This document shows, piece by piece, positions 43,670 to 54,850 of a DNA stretch of 64,000 bases; positions within the stretch are counted from its first letter, which is position 1; the number at the start of each line of letters is the position of its first letter. Where the stretch lies: the NCBI GenBank assembly GCA_948567375.1, contig OX419761.1, positions 16,716,243-16,780,242 of the forward strand, in the 5' to 3' direction. The stretch comes from Lunularia cruciata. Its lineage: Eukaryota; Streptophyta; Marchantiopsida; Lunulariales; Lunulariaceae. The position numbers and the translations under genes are program-made. The notes below the pieces were generated by a model that had not been told where the DNA came from, searched no databases, and worked only from the letters and a program-made list of their open reading frames with translations.

Positions 43670-44345
43670 GTACTGACAAGTTGAACATACCCTATGTATT
43701 GACAAGTTTAAAACACAAATGGAAGTGAAAAATAAACCTTAGTAAATAAACAAGGGCCATTACAAGCAAGAAAAAAATATAAGTTTTCAAAAAGAATCAC
43801 CAAGAATTCTCACTCACCCTCACCCTCATCCTCATCCTTGCTAGAGCTAGGGTTTGGTCCATAAACCATCTTGCCAGTATTCTTGTAATACACCTCATCG
43901 CCCAAAATAAACCCACCATCCATGAGGAGATGGGTGAGGAACTGCTTTACATGGGTCAATTAAACCTCCTCCCATCAGGTTGATGAAGTTGATTATGCAA
44001 GAAAGCCAATGCTACACTCAGAACTTGTAACATCATCTCCACCTAATTGTAATCATAACCTGATTGCTCAAGCTCCACTTTGGACCTCTCCACCTTGGTC
44101 TTCACAATGAGTGCAAGATGACCATGCACTACCTTTGGCGTCTAAGCCAAGACAAGAAGAGCTCTCACCATTTGGAAGAATGGTCTAAAGGCTAGGTATA
44201 CACACTGCCAAGCCAAGTATCATTAAGCAAAGCAATATCTAATGGAGAACCAATCCTGCACCCAATGGTTAGACATTGTGCATGCCCTTCCACTACCAAC
44301 CAGCAAGGCAAATGCATCCCATATAATTTAAAGAGTCAATGTGAA
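43670..44345 (-). pseudogene. Unknown two-exon gene, copy 2, acidic exon
   Basis: Minus-strand homologue of 18182-18838 with stops: QDWFSIRYCF, YLAWQCVYLAFRPFFQMVRA, then PKVVHGHLALIVKTKVE, and a shortened tail. Its intron side (43670-43790) continues the short tandem repeat TATGTAxTGACAAG interrupted by element C at 37204. The reading frame is broken, but the order of motifs matches copy 1 well. Confidence 0.6.
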
Positions 44346-45889
44346 TGGTCTACCTTTGATGGTGCTAGTTTGTATGTTTGTGTTTTTGATGTAAGCAAAT
44401 TGTGTACACAAGCACTTCTACAAAACAAAGCATACAAAACTAAAGTTGATATCTTCAAAATTCAAACAAAGCATAAACAAAGCAAAATACAAACAAAATT
44501 GACCAAGTTAAAAGTGATATGGTGAGCTGAAAATAGATCTGCTTGGATTTTTCCAAGGTTTTGCCTTTCAGATGAGTTGCATTGGGATTATGCTATGATC
44601 TTGCTTCCTTCTCATGGGTTTGTCTATGGTTTTGGCATGCACCCATTGGAGTTTCACAAAGATTACATTAAAGTAGATCTACAAATTGAGTTTTGATAAG
44701 GTTTTGCCCCTCAAATAGGTCCATGGAGGTTTCATGGAGGCCTGCATAGGACGGGTTATGTAAGGGTTTTGCTACTTGAAAAGTTGAGGTTTTGTTGGGG
44801 TTCTACTATGCAATAGTTAAGGGTTTAGGGTTTCACCTTGAGTTTGCATGGATTCTAGGAGATTTTGCTATAAATGAAAACATCAAATTATAGAGAGGAA
44901 TGACAAAGAAATCTTTCATGAGGAAATGAGTAGTCTAGATTGATAGCAATTTTCAAGCTGAGTTTGTCCAACTATGGTTCTCAAATGCCTCCACCACATG
45001 GCACACATGATCTTTGTCCATCCAAGTCCATGTACTAAAAGTCACCTGATTTAATATTCTTTGATGGCCAATTAACCACCCCCTTCCATGAAATCTTCCA
45101 TGTTAGGCATGTAAAACACCTTTTTGTAATAAAAAATAACAACCATGGCTCTCCACACCTGTCTCAAAAGAACCCCTTCATCTCTACAGCAAGTGTAGTC
45201 CCAAGAATGTTGATTTTCTTTAGTTTGTTATGTTTTTCCTTGTTTAGAGTAGAAAGAAGGATGGATTATGGCCTTTAAGGAAGAAATTACACAAAACTGG
45301 ATTTTGGATGAAGACCTTTTTTTTGGAAGATGCACCTCTTTGCCAAACCTGTCATCTTCATAAAGAATGATCTTCATTGAAATTTCAATGAAGATAAAGA
45401 ACCCTTGTCTTTGTCTTCCAAAGACAAGGACAATATTTGGAACAGCAAGAATCTTTGGTGAAGAAGGATAAACAATACACATTTCAAGAACATGTAGAAA
45501 TCACCTCCTAAATGGCTCATAAAAGTGGAGGTGATGGGAGATTGAAGAGCAAGGAGGAAACCTCTATAAATTTGAGAATTCTACATTGGAAAAGTTTCAT
45601 AAATTCCATATTCTTCCACTCTCCATGAATTTTTGCTTCTTGCAATTTAAGTGAGTAAGAAGGGAAATTGAGAGTCAATTTGTGAGGAGATCAATCAATA
45701 GCACAATAGTGAAGACTGCCTTCCTTTGGATTACTAAGAGGCTCTTGAAATTGAAGACCTTATAGTGGATCCTAGAGAAATGGTAGCTAGAAGAGTGACA
45801 TTAAAAAGGTTGTGGGTTAGCTTTGTCTTGTGGAATTTGGAGTATAGTTTGGGTGCAATAGCTCTAGAACTTTAGGGGATGAAGACAGT
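44346..45889. other. No gene recognised
   Basis: No domain on either strand. Repeated GGTTTTGC and GGTTTCAC phrases occur near 44560-44870, and a pair of perfect palindromic hairpins near 45370-45429 (separate entry). Confidence 0.5.
45370..45429. repeat. Two adjacent perfect hairpins
   Basis: 45370-45395 is a perfect 26-bp palindrome (half ATCTTCATTGAAA). 45403-45429 has 11-bp perfect arms CCTTGTCTTTG with a 5-base loop. No element around them explains both. Confidence 0.85.
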
Positions 45890-46338
45890 AGTACCTCCCT
45901 TCTCTCTGCAAACATAGATTGTTCCCAAGCATCATTCCATGTGAGAGCTTTATTGGTCAAGTGTCCACATGCAAACACGCCTACAACACGCTCCATTATC
46001 TCTATTGAGTACAATCGGAAATATCAATTCATTCTTGAGATCCAATTTTCCACTACTCCTATCATATGCTGCCACTTGTAAGGCTCGATGTTGTAAGTCT
46101 TCTTCATTTGGAGTAGCAATGTGGCTTCATTGTTGATAGGGTTCGTAGGCACAGGTGCCTCTCCAAGTACTTCAGTCGTAGGTACTAGGTTTTGAGACAA
46201 CTCTTCTTCTTGCATGGCTTGATCGTTCTTGAGGATTTGCACTTGACTTTGTAATGTCTCCATGGTCATCTTAATCTCTTGAAATTCATTCAACATCCCT
46301 TGCATTCCTTGCACCAGCTCTTGCAATTGCGGATCCAT
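45890..46338 (-). pseudogene. Element B2 gag (5' part)
   Basis: ATG at 46338 starts MDPQLQELVQGMQGMLNEFQ, followed by EIKMTMETLQSQVQILKND, KKTYNIEPYKWQHMIGVVE and NWISRMN. After a frameshift near 46020 it continues SIEIMERVVGVFACGHLTNK and ALTWNDAWEQSMFAE, then homology to family B ends near 45890. The rest of the element is missing. It aligns closely with B1 gag at 12311 and is better preserved. Confidence 0.88.
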
Positions 46339-46371
46339 GGTTCTTGCAACACTCAATTGCTAATGTCTACT

Positions 46372-46801
46372 TCAATACAGAGTCAATATGATCACTATGG
46401 AAGATGCACAAACTATCAAAACTATCATTGGGACCTCATAAGCTATCACTCATTGATAATACTCCTCGCCAAAATTTCTAATCACAAAATCTCTAAAAAT
46501 CACTTTTGGTCTCAGTACATAATGGATTTCTACTTGAGTGTTGAAAGGGAGAGGATTTGGGACATTCATATCGATATTATCATAATAGAATATAGATTTT
46601 CAAATCCCATTCTTTGTCATATATCACCACAGGTAGAATCACTGGGTTTGGTGAGTTCATCACCCTATCCATGAATTCTATGCCAAAGTCATAAACTAGC
46701 GATACCCTCATTTGCTCACGTTGGATGTACATAACCTTGATGTGGAATGGATTCAGGAATGGAAAGCTAGGGGCAGGAAATTGTCCTCTTGGTACATCCA
46801 T
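46372..46801 (-). pseudogene. Pre-gag ORF of family B (copy in B2)
   Basis: ATG at 46801 (MDVPRGQFPAPSFPFLNPFH, then IKVMYIQREQMRVSLVYDFG, IEFMDRVMNSPNPVILPVV). After a stop and frameshift near 46580 it continues NVPNPLPFNTQVEIH, RPKVIFRDFVIRNFGEEYYQ, a TGA, and VIILTLY with its stop at 46372-46374, 33 nt before gag. Start, core motifs and stop agree with the B1 copy. No known domain. Confidence 0.5.
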
Positions 46802-46928
46802 CCCATCCGCTCTCTAAAGTCCTTCCTAAGTCTAGCAATTACTCTATGTTCTCCACCTCAAATTACTCAGTTTCAGTAGTTTGTGCTCTTCCAAGAGGGG
46901 TGATCCACTCTCTTGGACTAAGACACTC

Positions 46929-46940
46929 GTTCTGATACCA
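46929..46940 (-). promoter_or_regulatory. Primer-binding site of element B2
   Basis: Minus strand TGGTATCAGAAC one base after the 5' LTR; ten bases match the initiator-Met tRNA 3' end. Confidence 0.9.
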
Positions 46941-46941
46941 T

Positions 46942-47664
46942 TGTAATACTCTGAGGACAAGAGAAGAGAGAAAACACAGATTACACACTAAACATTTGGT
47001 GCCCCAAAGAAGCACCGTCTCTTTATTATATAGACAAAGAGGATCTTCTCCAAGGAAGCTCCACCATAGGATTAGGCACACAGATAGGTGACATGTCAGC
47101 AAGCTCCACCCTTGGATTACTTACTTGGATGGGTGACATGTCGGTCTAGGTCCTATCGGGTTGGTCAAACAAGCTTTGACCAGAGGGAATCTTTTAGCAT
47201 GTAGGAGTCTCAGAATCACATAAGGTACCATTGGAAAGCTCTCAATGAGACAAACTAGGGGGAGGGAAGGTCAGCCTTTCCTCCTTTGGGCAAGAATTTA
47301 CACATTTTTTAGGTCTAATTCATTTGTTTAGGCCTCCAAAATTGCCTTCAAAGATTTCACGCATATTTTGGTTCCAACTCTATTAATAGAAGTCCCCTTT
47401 TGGTGATACTTCTTTCTGATCTGTTAAGTCCATCATGTGTAACATCCTTCTAGATGTTACCAAACCAATTTTCACCTTTAAATCATATGTATAGCTACTG
47501 GTTCTAAGGTTCTCAAGTCTCTTTTGATTTCTGCTCTATTAATAGAAATACTCTTTTGGTGATACTTCTATCTGATCTATTTTGACCATCATGTATAACA
47601 TCATTCTAGATGTTACCAAACCAAATTTCACATCTAGATCATATGGCTAGCTCTTGGTATTACA
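46942..47664 (-). mobile_element. 5' LTR of element B2
   Basis: 723 bp, TGTAATACTCTGAGG to TTGGTATTACA on the plus strand. Closest in sequence to the solo LTR 6151-6906, but without its G-tract. The TATA box (TATATAA, minus) is near 47026-47035. The distal partner LTR is lost, so no TSD can be checked. Confidence 0.9.
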
Positions 47665-49870
47665 GCCACAAAGTGTCCTCTTCCTACTTTGAAGAAGATC
47701 CCAAAGGCATGTGCTAAATGGAGCTCATGAGAGAAGCATATGAGACTTATCAAAAGATGAGTCAATTGTGAGTCCAATGAAGAAGTGCAAGTTTTGCACT
47801 ACCTCCATCATCAAGAAGTTTGCTATTCAAAAGAAGGCAAAGAAACTTCTAGCTATCAAGGATTTGGATGAAGATGAAGACACCTAATCCAAAGTGTAAA
47901 GACCAAGGAAAGAAATAGGATAATGGAAGATTGGAGTGAAAGATCACATTGGGACTCTTGAATGAGAAAAACTCCAAATGCCTAGCATGAGCTTGGGCTA
48001 TGATATTTATATAGAACATACAAGGCTCTTGAGAAGCTTCTTAGAAAGCTTCCTAAAAGCCACTTTCTTTATGTACAAGTTAATTGGGAGTTAATTGGGA
48101 AATCTATCAATAAACTTCCTTCTAGAAACTACATACTTGGCATGCAAGCTAAGCTAGTTGGAAAGCTTTCCAAGAAGCTTCCTTTTAGAGACCACCTACT
48201 TGGCATGCAAGCTAAGCTAGCCAAGAAGCTTCCTCCTAGAAGTCACCACTTGGCATGCATATTATCCAATACTTGGAAGGTACCAAGTAACTTCCTAGAT
48301 GCTTCTAGAATATTCTTATAATACATGGCTAATTTGGCCTATTTGCTACTTTGTTAGTCTCAACTAACTCATTTGTAAACTCCATATTGTTACTCAAACA
48401 AGAAGAACAGAAGCCTTTGAAGGTGCATGAGATAGATTCTAACAAGGAAGAAGAGGCATCGGAAGAACCGCAAGAAGAGAAAGATGTCAAGAGCCAAGAA
48501 AGAGAGGCTCTTGGAATGCCAATGTTTTGGGAATCAACAATATGCTCACCCTCAAATGCTACTCACCAAAGGAACACGAGAAGCTACCAATTTCAACAAT
48601 TAGGATAGGAAGGTAACTTTGTTGCAAATGAAGAAGAAGACATTCCAAAGAAAGTAGAAGTACAATCATAAGTACCAATGCAAGAAGACACCAACCTACC
48701 TGCAGTTGCAGGAAGAAGTTTAATTGGTGAAGAGGAGCACATGATTATTTGGAGAATGTCTGGGATAAGATATACTCATGACATCTTGCTACCTTAGATG
48801 GTTCTCTTGGATACTCACTATCTAACCTATGAGAAGAACTATTCACTAGTATCTGACTATTCATCTATATAGACCAAGATGTATTTGTATTTAGAGCAAC
48901 ACAAGGTCAAGGTGACTTCCTTAAAGAGTGAAGTTCTCTATCTTTGTGAAGAATAGAAGAAGCAAGGTGTGGAATCTATCTCCTTGCAAGAAGAGTTAGA
49001 TACCTCAAAGTCTGCCCATGACAAAGATGGGAAGAGCAAACAGATGAAGACCACTCAAATAAAGAATTGGAAACATAATTCTACAAAGTTCTCTTCAAGT
49101 GATTGAAGAGGAGAACCATTTAGTGAGCCAATTTGAGACTCTTTAGAAGTCAGAGGAGGATCTTTGGAAGTAAGAAGCCAAAGAGAAGGAAAAATCTAAG
49201 GAGTAGAATCTGCAATTAGAAGTACAAGTGAGGTAGTTGATGATCTACCAAGCATTGACGGCCATCCAAAAGGTTGATTATGAAGAAGCAACAATTTCTC
49301 ACGAGAGAGAGATTGGTCTTTGCATTACTGAGTACCAAGAAATGGTGGTGAACTTGCAAGATAGGTTGAAGGTGGTGCATCAAGAGCTCATCACCACTAC
49401 AATCTACCTAAACAAGGAGAAGCATGAGAAGCTTCAACTCTTGGTGGTAGCTCCTACTTTTGCATCAAATGAGGTTCTTCAAGATGGTGAAGTGATCATG
49501 TAGTTACTACTGAGGGGACCATGGGAGTACTAATGCCAGAATACAGTAAAGTGGGTATGCAACATCATGGAGGAGTTGATGGTGGAGTTTGTGGAGACCA
49601 ATGCCAACGTAGAAGTACAAGAGCTTAGGCTAGCACATTAGAAATCCATGGTGCTCCCTGAAGACTAGAAATTAGAGTGGATTGCCTTAGGACTTTGGAC
49701 AAGAATAAAGAGGAAGTTTAGGGAGTTAAGTGAAAGCTTGAGGATGGTATCTATTAGAGCACATTTTGATCATGCAATAGAGACTCTAGAGCTAGAGGAG
49801 AAGTTTGAAGAGGCATCAAAGTCCTTAGAGTTTGTTGAGGATAAAGTAGTGTAGCACAATGTCCCAAGCA
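47665..49870 (+). pseudogene. Glu/Lys-rich coiled-coil pseudogene
   Basis: Plus-strand fragments on both sides of a solo LTR: KKCKFCTTSIIKKFAIQKKA and LLAIKDLDEDEDT before it; EEEASEEPQEEKDVKSQERE, then HMIIWRMSGIRYTHDILL, EQHKVKVTSLKSEVLYLCEE and FEEASKSLEFVEDK after it, in several frames. The best open stretch is 49237-49503 (IGLCITEYQEMVVNLQDRLK), a coiled coil. Composition is acidic and helical, with Gln-rich linkers. No family recognised. Many stops; a long-dead gene or retroelement ORF. Confidence 0.4.
47895..48394 (-). mobile_element. Solo LTR of family A, imperfect TSD
   Basis: About 500 bp aligned to LTR A in minus orientation, TGTAAAGACC to ATTGTTACT on the plus strand. Longer and more diverged than the others. 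Flanks CAAAG and CAAAC match at four of five bases. It keeps a perfect three-unit heat-shock element TTCTAGAATATTC at 48303-48315. Confidence 0.82.
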
Positions 49871-50299
49871 TATCATCTATGTACCCTCCTAGAGCCGCAC
49901 CTCCAATAGTGGCCATCACGTACCATTAGGCATTCCTAGGTAGTGATAATTTGGTAGTTTTATCAAGTTTGTAGTTTTGCATGTGTACAACTATTTAACT
50001 ATAGCATTCAAAGTGCTACATCATCCAATATACAAGTGGTGAATAAATTGAAAGAGCTTCACAACTCTTTATCAGCTTTCTCAAACTCTCTCATTAAATT
50101 TTGTGATTTTTGTTTGCATTTTGGTGAAGATCAATAAAGATCACGGATTGCATTGTGTGTGTGATCCTTGGCTTTGGTGCAATTGCATGATACAATGCCT
50201 TGATGGATTTTTTGCTAGTGTAATAGGTGACCAAAGTGTGAAGACCAAATGGATAGATTATCAAGAAGATCATGCGGTGTCTCAAAGATCATGCTTTCC
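49871..50299. other. No gene recognised
   Basis: AT-rich spacer between the coiled-coil pseudogene and the solo LTR. The overlapping frames at 50094-50312 have no recognisable domain. Confidence 0.5.
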
Positions 50300-51036
50300 T
50301 ATAATGTTATGACAATAGTAGAGAAACACAAAAGAGAAATCACAAGTTTCACACTCAAACTCTGATGCCTCAAAGGAGCACCTTGGATTTATTATATAGC
50401 AAAGTAGAGACACTCAATGGAAGCATAACCCTTGGATCAGATACACAAATTTGTGACATGTCCTTGATCTCCACCCTCATATTAGATGCATGCATGGGTG
50501 ACATATTGGGTGTGGTCCTATCTGGTTGGTCAAACTAGTGTTGACTAAAGGGAATCTTAGGGAATCTTCTTATAGGAATCTCTGAATCCTATGTGTGAGG
50601 TATAGTTGGAAAGCTCTTGATGAGACAAACAGGGGGAGGAAGGCCAGGTTTTTATTCCTTAGGGAGGAATTTGTACATTTTTGAGGCCTAATTCATCCGT
50701 TTAGGCACTTGAAATTGCCTCTAAAGATTTCAAGCATATTTTGGTTTTTGCCCTATTAGTAGAAGTACCCTTTTGGTGATACCTCTTTCTGATCTATTTA
50801 GTCCATCATGTATAACATCCTTCCAATGTTACAAAACCAAATTGCATCACTAGATCATATGTCTAGCTATTGGTTATAAGGTTTTCAAGTCTATTTTGGT
50901 TTCTGCACTATTAGTAAAAGTACTCTTTTGGTAATACCTCTATCTGATATTTTTAGTCCATCGTGTATAACATCCTTCCAAATGTTACCAAACTAAATTT
51001 CACCTCTAGATCATATGTCTAGCTATTGGTATTACA
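50300..51036 (-). mobile_element. Solo LTR of family B
   Basis: 737 bp, TATAATGTTATGA (start TG changed to TA) to TTGGTATTACA on the plus strand. Flanks TTTCC (50295-50299) and CTTCC (51037-51041) match at four of five bases. TATA (TATATAA, minus) near 50390-50398. No G-tract. Confidence 0.82.
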
Positions 51037-54000
51037 CTTCCTAAGGGCAGAACATTGGGTTTCAATGAAGACAATGTATTGTGAAGGAAGAACATCATTT
51101 TAGCTTTGGAGGGGTACATTATCTTTGATGAAGATTGTGCATTTGCAAGGGGAGTATATTGACTTTGGGAAACATGATGCCTTCAAAAGAGGATGAACAT
51201 TATCTTTGGAAGTCCATATATTCATGTCCCTAGAAGGAGCAAGGATCTTTGGGGAGGTAAGTGCCTTCCAAAGAAGAGATGGTAGAGAGACCTTTGGAAA
51301 AGAAGATCACCTCTTATACTAAACTATCACTTTCTCAAGATTCATTAGAAATATACTTTTTTGCAAGTGATTATTCTTTTTGATTTCCATAGTTTTCCTT
51401 TTTGGGGTCACTATCCTTGTGAAGGAGTTATCTCTACCAAAGAGGTTAAATAGTAAATAGTTTAGGACTCCAATGTGACACTTTTCTTTGTATTCAAGCA
51501 ATTCCAACCCATATTCTTGTAGGATAGACTTTTTACTTACTAAAATAATTTAATTGTCTTGTTTGTGTATTTTTTGTGTTGTTTGTGTATTTTTTGGGTT
51601 GTTATAGCAAGCCTTGTACTTTGTAATAGTGCACAGGCACATTGAACTTTGAAGGATCTGTCCCTCCTTCCTAAACCTTTTTTCCCTTCCTCATCTTTTC
51701 TCCTTCTTCTTGGGCATACACTTTCTTAAATTCAAATTTCCCTTACGGTTGAGTTTGTAAACTTTCCCAGAACTCACTACTAAATATACTATGAAAGAAA
51801 ATAAAAATTAAAAGATGAAAATACACACAAAGAAAGAGCACCTAATGTTGTTGTACTAAGAGAAAAACCAAGCAACAACTTCCTTCTTGATAGATATAGA
51901 TAGAGAGAACCTTGTTTATATGAAGACCCGGTCTACTTGTATAACAACACCCAAACAACCCCCATTCAATACCTTGTTCACCTTAAGTTATTAATATATT
52001 TCCCATATATATGGTATTACTCCTTAAACCCTTGACACACATCTATTCTTTTTCTATCACACTTACTTTCTTCTTTCTACAAAATATGCATATAAATATA
52101 CAAATTGCTTATACTAATGCCTTGTTTTATTTCAAAATATATAAATATTACACATAGATACCCAAAAAAAAGTTACTTTATTTCCAAATATGTAAATCTT
52201 ACACATGGATACACAATAACAAGTAACATAGCATCACCAACAAAGAGTTTCCTTGAATAAAAAGTAACCTTCTCTATTCTTTATACTATCAAGGAATTTT
52301 CTTTATTCAAAGGGTTCCAAAACAATTGCTTATTTTTTTAGTTTCAAATGAGTGTTATTCCATAGTGGAAAATGAGCGCTTATCCATAAGAGCACTAATC
52401 ATGTACATGCTAATTGCTCAAAATCTGGGTGTATCCATAACTATTGCAATTGCTTCTAAACCTAAACTTGAGGCTTTTGTGCTCTTGATTCTATTTCTAA
52501 GGGTTCAGATTGTGTATTAAATGAAAGACATGTCTTGATTGCTATTGCTTGTGTTTTTGCTTATCTATGAGAGTGACTTTTTGCCCTGAATATATTGGGC
52601 AGCTCAGCATCTCCTTCTTCCTTGGCATACTCCTCCTCTTCCCTCATATCTGCTCTATTGATAATTGAAATTTTACACACACTAATACATCTTAGAAGAT
52701 GTTGATTTGCACTTTGGTCACTCTTCAATTGAATCCTCAATTCTCTCAAGAAATGCCTTTTACCTTTTAAAAATCCTATGCAATGCTCATTGACTACATG
52801 AGTCTAGGCTACATTGAAATCTACTGCATCTTGAGAGCATGGTACTATAAATGAGGGAACCAAATGGCTCATGGGGACATATCCAAATCACCCAATAGAT
52901 ATTGATGGTGTTCAATTGAATCATTGACTCCTTGTTGATTCAAATTCTTCCATAGAGGCAATTTAAATATGTCATATCATGGAAATAATTAGGCATCCTC
53001 ACATAAAATCATGAAATAGTAGAACAGAAAAATAGTGAGCAATGCAATCTTACCAAACTAGCTCCCACTAAATAATATAATATTGGATTGCCCTAATACT
53101 CACTAAAAACACTCTTGAGTGCCTTGTATCTCATTCACAAAAGAGTGCCCTAGCTTTCATTCACAAATCACTCATAAATTGAGTGCCCTTGCACTAACTC
53201 ATAAATGTCACACTTGCACAAACAAGAAACTCTTACCACTTGAAAAGTGAATTATTCTCCTCATATCATCATAGATAACCTATCCATAAATGACATAAGA
53301 ACCCTTCCAATTGAAGTATGTTTCTCTATCAATTTTAACCAGTCCATTGACCAATCCACTAACTCCATACACACAAGGAAGCCTTCAAAGAAATTGATCT
53401 CTTTCATTTTTATCCAGCCATACTACCTCATTTGCAAGATTAGCCAAAATGGCAATGATCACTCCCTCAGTAAACCTTGTGGTGTATCTTGAGCTAGTAT
53501 GTCATAAATTAATACCTTGGGCTATACATGTACCATTTGCATTGGGCCCAAACCTGTCAAGTGCTATGGCAAGCTAAATCCACAATGGGACCTACTTCTT
53601 ACTTGCCTTACTCTGCCAATAACCTCATGATCTTTCACAAATTCGAACAAAGTATAAAATAATATCACATCCATCTGCATCAATTGTCTAAAGGGGAGTG
53701 GATCTAAATTCTTGAATAACATGAACACAAATTCACTTTGGCAACCAATGTACATCAGATCCACCAAATATCATGGTGAATGTGCAAGGTCCCACCATCT
53801 TAAAAGCAAATTACTTTCCTTGGTATGTGAACATTCTTTCTACTCCGTAAATTCATCAATTCTAACAAACCATCATCTCTTCCAAGGTCACATTCAAGCT
53901 CACCTTGCCTTTCCAAGAGTTTCTTCCGCATGCATCTTTTGATTTTGTTAGACAACTCCTTTTGTAAACTTGCATGAGGCATGTTACAAATCTGTGTTTG

Positions 54001-54850
54001 ATGCTCCTCAACACTCTTGACTGGATATCACCTCCTATCCTTGACTCCCTCAAACGGACACTATTCTGCTCATGACTCTCTATGGACGAACGGTGTTCTA
54101 CTCTGGATTCAACCGGCACCTTGACATTATTCTCTTCTCAATCACTCGTGGTGACCCTCAACTCTCCTCGTCCTCTCTTGGCTCTACACTTTTGTATTCT
54201 TGACCTTTAACATCATCAACACTTTTCTCTTCTCCCTCCTTCCCCAACATTTGGCTTCACACTTTCCTCATCTTGATCTAGCAACCCTCTATCTGCCTTA
54301 GCATTCTTGGCAGTTGATTTCACTATTGAATATTTACTTTTGATAGCTTTTTTCTTGCAATGACACTTATTTTTGTATTTTTTTCACCGAAGAGAGATCT
54401 TGGCTTTGCTCAACATCTCCCGCAAAATCAAAATGTTCAAAATAATTTTCTCACAGCCTTCCCTTTACCCGGGACTTCCTCGGCTTTCAGCTCGACAAAT
54501 ATTCTCACTGTCCTCCCCTCTTCCACTTCCTGCTCCACAGATCTTCTCTCTTTTCCCTCTAACTTTTTACTTTTTTTATCAAGTAATCTTCTATCAAGGC
54601 CAAGTTTATTGCCTCGAGTTTTCTTCTTTCTTATCAAGATATCTTTTGCCACAGCTATCACCTTGCATTCCAATTTATTGCCAATGGGTCTCAAATTGAG
54701 GCATGATCAAAACCCGTCGTATACTGAGGCATAATCGAAAGCCCTCTCAATTTCTTTGAATGTGTCTCAATCTGAAGCTCTATCAACAACCCTCACAAGT
54801 TCATGATTGATTCATTTCTCACTCCATTTCCCACCTTCTCCAGTAATTTG
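51037..54850. other. No gene recognised
   Basis: Mostly AT-rich DNA without domains. Between 53560 and 54720 several minus-strand frames follow one another (for example 53862-54119 and 54437-54694, Lys/Glu-rich). They may be a decayed gene, but I cannot assign it. Short phrases such as GAGTGCCCT and CATTCACAAA repeat near 53110-53210. Confidence 0.4.
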
